A DNA stretch of 11,160 nucleotides from Candidatus Methanophaga sp. GoMg3.2 (GTDB taxonomy: Archaea; Halobacteriota; Syntropharchaeia; Alkanophagales; Methanospirareceae): positions 1 through 11,160 of the forward strand of contig QBUN01000364.1 of assembly GCA_013180565.1 (NCBI GenBank), given 5' to 3'. The translations under genes and the position numbers were made by a program. The notes beneath the pieces are model-generated. The model ran no database searches. It worked only from the letters and a program-made list of their open reading frames with translations, and was not told the origin of the DNA. Positions 7,021 through 11,160 of the stretch are shown piece by piece. Each line of letters begins with the position of its first letter. Position 1 is the stretch's first letter.

Positions 7021-7109
7021 GATCATGTGCTTAAAAAGATTGTGGTTTCAGCGGTACTTCCGAAAGGCTATAAAGACGGTCCAATAAGTAACTAACAAAC
7101 AATGGAGTG

Positions 7110-7126
7110 CATATATAAAAATCAAT
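7110..7126 (-). promoter_or_regulatory. TATA element for the solute-binding protein gene
   Basis: Read leftward, GATTTTTATATATGCAC is a good archaeal TATA box. A start about 25 bases downstream would give a leader of roughly 90 bases before ATG 6994. It lies back to back with the promoter of the two-gene cassette. Confidence 0.5.
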
Positions 7127-7140
7127 TGTTTTTTTCCAGC

Positions 7141-7175
7141 TATGAATATAAGCGAAAAGCTTTTATATGTTCATA
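7141..7175 (+). promoter_or_regulatory. Promoter of the two-gene cassette with overlapping inverted repeat
   Basis: CGAAAAGCTTTTATATG (7153-7169) reads as a BRE plus TATA box. It predicts a start near 7190 and a leader of about 38 bases before ATG 7228. TATGAA (7141-7146) and TTCATA (7170-7175) are perfect inverted repeats, and the inner TATAAGC / GCTTTTATA also pairs apart from two extra bases. The promoter core is thus enclosed in an operator-like palindrome, suggesting repression or autoregulation. Confidence 0.5.
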
Positions 7176-7227
7176 AATAATAGGTTAAGTGAGCTTTGGA
7201 TAAATTACAATGAAAAGGAGGTATATT

Positions 7228-7485
7228 ATGAAAGGCGAAAGAAATGAAAGAAATCCAAGCAGCTCCCCAATGGAACTTCTCAAGGAGCAGGAAAGGCCCA
7301 TAGCCCACCTATGGGTAGGTCGTTCATCTGAAAATAAGGATGCCGCAGAAATGCTTTTCGAGGCTAGTTTCCCCTTTGTCGCTATTCCAGCAAGTGGGAT
7401 TGCCAAGCCTGAACTTCTGGTAGGTTCTAAAAGGTATAGAGGAGTAGAGGAAATCCAAGTTTTCTTGGAAAAAGGTAAACCCTGA
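7228..7485 (+). CDS. Small cysteine-less protein with glutaredoxin-like pattern, first gene of cassette
   Basis: I do not recognise a named family for this 85-residue protein. After a polar N-terminus (1-22) it shows a strand (IAHLWVG, 25-31), a helix (ENKDAAEMLFEA, 35-46) and a strand (FPFVAIP, 48-54). The tail, KPELLVGSKRYRGVEEIQVFL (60-80), looks like the cis-proline strand, GxxxYxG hairpin and final helix of glutaredoxins. It has no cysteine, so it cannot be a redox enzyme of the usual kind; a binding or adaptor role is conceivable. The start at 7228 is set by GGAGGT at 7217-7222 with a five-base spacer; the earlier in-frame ATG at 7210 lies ahead of that site. The next gene begins 11 bases after its stop, so the two are almost certainly one operon. 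Confidence 0.8.
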   Translation: MKGERNERNPSSSPMELLKEQERPIAHLWVGRSSENKDAAEMLFEASFPFVAIPASGIAKPELLVGSKRYRGVEEIQVFLEKGKP

Positions 7486-7496
7486 GGTGTTATCAC

Positions 7497-9323
7497 ATGG
7501 ATTATGTTATTGTCTGCGCACCAGCGGGTACAGGCTTAGGGGTAGCTGTCGCTAAATTTAAAAACGCTTTTGGGGTCAATAATGTAGCCCATAAGGATGT
7601 AGAAGCCATTCTTTGCGGGTCATTGGGAGCGAAAGAGGCACTTTCTTATCTAGGACTCTATAAACCATCTAATCGTAAAAAATGGCCCGAAATGGGGGAC
7701 ATAACATGGAGTCTACCCCGAGGCAAGGTAATATCCCTGTGGAGTGACGCTCTTCGCAACGCTCTAAATGAACTTCAAAATAGTAAAGGGGATCTTAAAC
7801 TCCTATCATGCCACTTAACTCTTTATTGCGGCAGACGGAATGAATTTTATTCTCCTCTCAATGTTAATTTATTTGTGGAGAAAATAGGAATGACTATACC
7901 TAAGCCTTCTCATCTTCTTTTGCTCATCGATGACATTTATGATATGTATCTGCGGTTGACTGATAAAGACAAACTCTTTGACACCCAAGAGTGGATAGAT
8001 AATTACCTTAAGCTCAGTTGGGATGAAGTTGAAGATAAAGAAGGGACTGAGAATTTTCCGCCTAATCTGCGCTCTTCCCTGATCTTTGAATGGAAATTGG
8101 GTGTATTAACCCTTCTTCTTTCCTGGAGGCACTCGGAGATTCTTATGGCGGAGTCTCTTGCTAGACAACTCGGTGCTAAGTTTTTACTATGGGGAGTAAA
8201 GCAACCTACTAAGATTGTGGCATCTTGGCTGGGAAAGTCAGATTCAACATTAGTGTACTTATCTCATCCAATTTCCCGCCCCCGGGGGCAAAAAATAGAG
8301 GGAGGGTCATGGCCACCAATAGTTCCCCAATTTAACGAACTTCAAGATAGATTGTTTAAGCACAATCTCCTGTGCGTTATGCCAACAGCCATTGACGAGT
8401 ACAGGATAGCAAAAAGTAAAGAAGGAACCGTTCTCAAGAGAAGGTTACCTGTGTTAGAAGAACGTTGGCCCTCTCCCGCAGAAGATATAGATTTTCTTTT
8501 ATATAGCGCCCCAAAAAACTCTGCCGATATGCATCACAAGGACCTTTTAACGAACAAGGACCCTTCTAGTAAGTCGGAGCTTGCTGATAGCCCGATTGTA
8601 GATATGCAGCTCCGAGCCCTTGAAAACCAAATAATGTTTCAAATAGCGTCCAGAGATCATCTTCTTGTATCCTCTACTAATGGCTTATTGGTATTTCGCC
8701 CTTTTTATCTCAAAAATGAAATCTCGCACGGTGTGACAGCCGAAATAGACCACTGGAACATACTGACACGCCGCTACTCCAAGGACCCAAATACCCGTGC
8801 AGAGAAGCGAGAAAAGGAAGATGAAATAGACTCCAATAGACGTGCAGCATTCATTCATTTTGATGATGACATTAGTTCTTTTCTGCAATTTGCTAAAAGT
8901 GACGAGGCAAGAAAGCGTGGTCTGGATCTGGATCAATCGATCGATAATACTATAGTCCAGCGTATAGGGGCTGAGTTTAGTCTTGCGGATGGTATCGCAC
9001 ATGACGCATACCAAACGATAAAATATGGAAAATCAACCTCTGGGCTTGATAAAGGCATTGTTCCTAATCTCTCCAAGATAAAAAGTGCCTTGCCTGAGAT
9101 CAAAAAAGAAGCAAGGATAAGAACCCTGCGGGTACAGCTTACAGGAACACCGGTTTCAAGCTCTAATATGGTCGGAATATGGATTGTAAAGGATGAGAAA
9201 GAGCTTGGGATCTATTATGAAGAAATTGCAAATTTTTTAAAACCACCAGAAACACCATCGCCTTCCAAATGGGAAGAGAGGGCCATTGATTTATGGGATA
9301 AAACAGAAGATAATCAGTCCTGA
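7497..9323 (+). CDS. Uncharacterised 608-residue protein: kinase-like N-terminal region plus nucleoside deoxyribosyltransferase-like region
   Basis: I cannot assign a named family. The N-terminal part opens with strand YVIVCAPAGTGLG (3-15), a glycine-rich loop at the P-loop position but lacking the GK[ST] ending. It also has a Walker-B-like LLLLIDD (140-146) and an Arg-bearing helix SWRHSEILMAESLA (209-222) before strand FLLWGVKQP (229-237). This recalls an NMP-kinase-like fold with a degraded nucleotide site. The region from about 250 begins VYLSHPIS (253-260) and later has IASRDHLLVSSTNGLLVF (383-400) and SHGVTAEI (410-417). These match in order the YLAGP, RD-xxLxxxD and GTxxE segments of nucleoside 2-deoxyribosyltransferase-like enzymes, with Glu416 at the nucleophile position. 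The C-terminal 180 residues are unassigned. No signal peptide or membrane segment is seen. GAGGTG (7484-7489) overlaps the upstream stop codon and sits seven bases before ATG 7497, implying translational linkage to the small upstream gene. Domain calls are by eye only. Confidence 0.85.
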   Translation: MDYVIVCAPAGTGLGVAVAKFKNAFGVNNVAHKDVEAILCGSLGAKEALSYLGLYKPSNRKKWPEMGDITWSLPRGKVISLWSDALRNALNELQNSKGDLKLLSCHLTLYCGRRNEFYSPLNVNLFVEKIGMTIPKPSHLLLLIDDIYDMYLRLTDKDKLFDTQEWIDNYLKLSWDEVEDKEGTENFPPNLRSSLIFEWKLGVLTLLLSWRHSEILMAESLARQLGAKFLLWGVKQPTKIVASWLGKSDSTLVYLSHPISRPRGQKIEGGSWPPIVPQFNELQDRLFKHNLLCVMPTAIDEYRIAKSKEGTVLKRRLPVLEERWPSPAEDIDFLLYSAPKNSADMHHKDLLTNKDPSSKSELADSPIVDMQLRALENQIMFQIASRDHLLVSSTNGLLVFRPFYLKNEISHGVTAEIDHWNILTRRYSKDPNTRAEKREKEDEIDSNRRAAFIHFDDDISSFLQFAKSDEARKRGLDLDQSIDNTIVQRIGAEFSLADGIAHDAYQTIKYGKSTSGLDKGIVPNLSKIKSALPEIKKEARIRTLRVQLTGTPVSSSNMVGIWIVKDEKELGIYYEEIANFLKPPETPSPSKWEERAIDLWDKTEDNQS

Positions 9324-9328
9324 GAACA

Positions 9329-9341
9329 TTTTTTCCTTTTT
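9329..9341 (+). terminator. T-rich terminator of the two-gene cassette
   Basis: T6-CC-T5 begins six bases after the stop codon of the 608-residue gene. It lies within the 29-base gap to the convergent phosphopantothenate gene. Runs of T are sufficient for archaeal intrinsic termination; no stem precedes it. Confidence 0.5.
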
Positions 9342-9352
9342 AGCCATATTAT

Positions 9353-10105
9353 TCACAACTCCAGCAACTCCTCTTCCTTCAGTCTGTCCACAATCTCCTT
9401 AACACAGTCTCTTAAATTCCGTCTGTTATCATAGTCATCCAAAAGAGCAGCTAAATTAGCTTTACCGTTCCTCTTCTCTTTAATTATAGCTATGAGGTTT
9501 CCCATTGCCCTTTCTATGTCATCCACAATGCTTACGGTCGCAAACCGGGAAGTTCTGGATAGCGGATTCAGATCAACAGTTATAACCTTCTTCCCCATCT
9601 TTATGAGCGCTTCACATCGGTCACCGTCTTCCAACGGTGCAAGAACCACATCAGCGCTGTAAATACCCTCGTGATCTACCTTTGCACGTGCATGATCTAT
9701 TCCGGGTATTCTCGCATCGGTTTTATCGCCAAGCACGTTAGCAGCTCCTTGCTCCTCTAATCGCGCTTTTATTCGTCTTGCCCGCTCTTCAGTTCTATAA
9801 AATATATTCACCTCTAAAGGAGCGTTTATCAATTTGCTCAACTCAATTATCTCCTTTGTAACTAATGCAGCAACATTACCATTCACAGAAATCACCGGCT
9901 TCTGCGCAATAAGTAACAAAGCAGCAGCAGCTTCTGTCGCTTTCCGCGCCGAATTTGACGTTCTTTCACCGATTAAATAATCAAAAGCTTCGCCCCTACC
10001 ATGAGCTATCAAGCCTTGTTTGCCAGTTATCCCAGCTTCTAAGCCAGCAACGAGTTTCTCACGCTTCTTTAATGATTCATAGCGTGGATGTGTTTTTGGA
10101 ATCAT
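9353..10105 (-). CDS. 4-phosphopantoate--beta-alanine ligase (archaeal phosphopantothenate synthetase)
   Basis: Cytosolic ATP-dependent ligase joining 4-phosphopantoate to beta-alanine to give 4-phosphopantothenate. With pantoate kinase it replaces the bacterial PanC/CoaA route in archaeal CoA synthesis. The product is 250 residues, the usual family length. Recognised segments are the N-terminal IPKTHPRYESLKKREKLV (2-19), GLIAHGRGEAFDYLIGE (31-47), PVISVNGN (70-77), EVNIFYRTEER (98-108), GDRCEAL (161-167) and DLNPLSRTSR (178-187). I chose ATG 10105 because MIPKTHPRYESL is the conserved family N-terminus; an in-frame TTG two codons upstream is less likely. No strong Shine-Dalgarno is present. 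The gene stands alone on its strand, convergent with the cassette, and its promoter carries a palindrome that may be an operator. Pantoate kinase, its pathway partner, is not in the window. Confidence 0.94.
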   Translation of the reverse strand: MIPKTHPRYESLKKREKLVAGLEAGITGKQGLIAHGRGEAFDYLIGERTSNSARKATEAAAALLLIAQKPVISVNGNVAALVTKEIIELSKLINAPLEVNIFYRTEERARRIKARLEEQGAANVLGDKTDARIPGIDHARAKVDHEGIYSADVVLAPLEDGDRCEALIKMGKKVITVDLNPLSRTSRFATVSIVDDIERAMGNLIAIIKEKRNGKANLAALLDDYDNRRNLRDCVKEIVDRLKEEELLEL

Positions 10106-10126
10106 CTGCAATACATCTGATTATCT

Positions 10127-10152
10127 TCTATGGACATCCATAGATTTAAATC
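10127..10152 (-). promoter_or_regulatory. Palindromic operator-like site and TATA element of the phosphopantothenate gene
   Basis: TCTATGGA (10127-10134) and TCCATAGA (10137-10144) are perfect eight-base arms separated by CA. They lie 22-39 bases upstream of ATG 10105. Partly overlapping, GATTTAAATC (10143-10152) is itself a perfect ten-base palindrome and the best TATA candidate, predicting a start near 10120. The eight-base-arm palindrome therefore lies between TATA and start, where a bound repressor would block transcription. Confidence 0.5.
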
Positions 10153-10636
10153 AGTGAATTATAGTTGATTCCAAAGTTATAACCACAAGATTATACCGAT
10201 TTTCACGAGAAAGCACCCTTCGGGTACAAATCAATTGTAGCTAGGGCTAAGCATTGGATGGTTCCAATCAGCTAATTTGCATCCAAAAACTTCCTTTTAT
10301 CCCGGGGGTCCCTTCTCATAGCACATGAATGTCATTTTTCTTCCACAATTTGGACATTTTGGCGCTCATTTATTCGCTTTCGTGATTTCGACCCTCGCGG
10401 AGGTTATCTTTTTCCGCAAGGTGAAATGCCGCCCCGTAAAGTTGAGATTGTCTTCGAATATTTTAGGTGTCTGACCGTGAGAGGGGCATCGGTAGTGAGA
10501 CAGAGGAGAACGATGAAAAGGCATGTTCCAGGTGTTAAGATGTCTGGATGCATTAGTTAGATGTATGGTTGGATGGTTATGATAATTAATGCGGAACGAA
10601 CACAGAGTTATAGTTTATATACTATGAAAAAATCGT
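10153..10636. other. Gene-poor region, possible decayed coding remnants
   Basis: No full-length gene or RNA gene is recognisable. The exact word AACCACAAGATTA (10181-10193) is shared with the spacer after infB. Small hairpins include ACCC-TTC-GGGT (near 10217) and CCTC-GCG-GAGG (near 10393). On the minus strand 10297-10365 reads CPNCGRKMTFMCYEKG, zinc-ribbon-like, but it is bounded by stops after 22 codons. On the + strand a frame is open from 10276 to 10560. GGATG-like words recur near 10540-10577. The picture suits a graveyard of an inserted element next to the HTH gene, but this is inference. Confidence 0.35.
10426..10560 (+). pseudogene. Short open frame, possible remnant of a larger gene
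   Basis: A 44-codon frame beginning MPPRKVEIVFEYFRCLTVRG, rich in Arg/Lys and with an amphipathic helix-like start. The frame is open further upstream, to 10276, without an ATG, as expected for a fragment that lost its beginning. AAGGTGA lies too close to the ATG for a standard ribosome binding site. The basic, helix-forming composition recalls DNA-binding parts of transposases, but I cannot name a family and it may not be coding. Confidence 0.2.
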
Positions 10637-10882
10637 TCACTCTGATGTTGTCGAATTCTTTCCCACCATCAGAGCGTATCTCAAATGCCGTATCGGGATA
10701 TAAACGGCATATTTCTTTATCGTGTTACGAAAAGTGCGCTCAGACATCCGGTATCTCTCCATCATTTCCTTTTTTGTGTATCTACCAATATGCCACACCT
10801 CCATGAATATCCTGCGGAGTTCCGCAAGTTTTTCCGACGGAATGTTATTCTGGATAAAGTCCCGATTATAGGGTAGATCCAT
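10637..10882 (-). CDS. Small helix-turn-helix protein, possibly an N-terminal transposase fragment or repressor
   Basis: An 81-residue protein with an N-terminal segment (MDLPYNRDFIQNN), a helix (SEKLAELRRIFMEVW, 16-30) and a helix-turn-helix (RYTKKEMMERYRMSERTFRNTIKKY, 34-58). A basic tail follows, ending in a polar stretch. The HTH resembles those at the N-terminus of insertion-sequence transposases and in small regulators. No catalytic domain follows: the frame stops and the adjoining 500 bases have no gene, so a truncated transposase is one reading and an intact small DNA-binding protein the other. I chose ATG 10882 because TAGGAGG lies seven bases upstream; the frame stays open further upstream, but that part lies across the promoter. 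A clear TATA box precedes it, so it is probably expressed. Confidence 0.65.
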   Translation of the reverse strand: MDLPYNRDFIQNNIPSEKLAELRRIFMEVWHIGRYTKKEMMERYRMSERTFRNTIKKYAVYIPIRHLRYALMVGKNSTTSE

Positions 10883-10917
10883 CTCATTGCCTCCTATTTT
10901 CAGGATTTGTTGGAAAC

Positions 10918-10935
10918 ACATATTATATAAAACTT
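10918..10935 (-). promoter_or_regulatory. TATA element for the HTH gene
   Basis: Read leftward, CAAGTTTTATATAATATG is a strong archaeal TATA box. It predicts a start near 10905, about 20 bases before ATG 10882, leaving room for the TAGGAGG ribosome binding site. Confidence 0.5.
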
Positions 10936-10947
10936 GCGGCAACAGGT

Positions 10948-10988
10948 CTGTGGACACAACAACTAAGATATAAAGTCAGAGTCCACAG
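10948..10988. repeat. Perfect 8-base inverted repeat CTGTGGAC...GTCCACAG
   Basis: CTGTGGAC (10948-10955) and GTCCACAG (10981-10988) are perfect inverted repeats separated by 25 bases. They lie between the membrane protein gene and the promoter of the HTH gene. They could be a 3' hairpin of the upstream gene, paired operator half-sites, or an element end. Confidence 0.5.
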
Positions 10989-11017
10989 CTTTAATGAATT
11001 TGTGGATTTTTTTCGCC

Positions 11018-11160
11018 TTATTCCTTCTCTCTTTCCTCTTCTTCCTTCTTATGCATACCCAGGTGGATAAAAATGCCCAGTCCAATTGCAACACTTGCAA
11101 TTGCCACGCCCACATAGAGTATATCTATACCCAACTCTGCTGGTGACTTGTTTTCGAGAA
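11018..11160 (-). CDS. C-terminal end of a membrane protein, truncated by window edge
   Basis: Only the last 46 residues are visible; the start lies beyond the window. They comprise a polar lead (LENKSPAELG), one hydrophobic segment of about 21 residues (IDILYVGVAIASVAIGLGIF) and a short charged tail (MHKKEEEEREKE) ending at TAA. The pattern is a final transmembrane helix with a charged, presumably cytoplasmic, tail. The segment is rich in small residues (Gly, Ala, Val). The family cannot be named from this fragment. The HTH gene follows on the same strand after about 135 bases and has its own promoter, so they are probably not co-transcribed. Confidence 0.7.
   Translation of the reverse strand, partial: LENKSPAELGIDILYVGVAIASVAIGLGIFIHLGMHKKEEEEREKE

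Noticed and set aside
10297..10365. CPNCGRKMTFMCYEKG zinc-ribbon-like reading on the minus strand
   Set aside because: Only 22 codons between stops, with no start codon. Kept only as a possible remnant in the gene-poor region.
10380..10530. Possible C/D-box or other small RNA (TGAAATG, GTCTGACC, CGATGAAA words)
   Set aside because: Box spacing and flanking terminal stems do not fit a C/D RNA, and nothing distinguishes it from chance.

Overview
The window is archaeal. It carries an archaeal/eukaryotic-type translation initiation factor (aIF5B), ribosomal protein S6e, the archaea-specific CoA enzyme 4-phosphopantoate--beta-alanine ligase, and a surface protein ending in an archaeosortase-type PGF-CTERM signal. 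Promoters look like archaeal TATA elements, and several genes have GGAGG or GGTG ribosome binding sites. Together with a group I DnaJ this suggests a methanogen- or ANME-like euryarchaeon. That lineage guess is inference from gene content only.

Layout, left to right. Positions 1-1099 hold a 5'-truncated dnaJ on the + strand, followed after a short tetranucleotide repeat by infB (aIF5B, 1144-2895), which ends at an AT hairpin terminator. A repeat-rich spacer follows. Next is a small HEPN/PaREP1-like gene on the - strand (3244-3615), diverging from rps6e (3696-4088, + strand) across an AT-rich, nearly symmetric promoter. A long imperfect hairpin separates rps6e from two - strand genes: an HD-domain phosphohydrolase (4206-5411) and, upstream of it, a secreted ABC-type solute-binding protein (5516-6994) with a Pro/Thr repeat stalk and a PGF-CTERM anchor.

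Diverging from the binding protein is a two-gene + strand cassette (7228-9323). It consists of an 85-residue cysteine-less protein resembling a glutaredoxin fold and a 608-residue protein I cannot assign to a named family. The large protein seems to combine an N-terminal NTP-binding/kinase-like region, whose P-loop is degenerate, with a C-terminal nucleoside 2-deoxyribosyltransferase-like region. It has its own promoter, a tight operon structure and a T-rich end, and is the best candidate here for an undescribed system. It converges on the phosphopantothenate synthesis gene (9353-10105, - strand), which has a strong palindrome in its promoter.

The right end is gene-poor (about 10145-10636) with possible decayed coding remnants. 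It then holds a short helix-turn-helix gene on the - strand (10637-10882) and the C-terminal end of a membrane protein (11018-11160, - strand).

Functionally, the left half is housekeeping: protein folding, translation initiation and the small ribosomal subunit. The HD hydrolase (possibly dNTP control), the solute receptor and the CoA gene are independent metabolic functions. The HEPN-like gene, the two-gene cassette and the HTH gene with its surrounding remnants look like accessory insertions.
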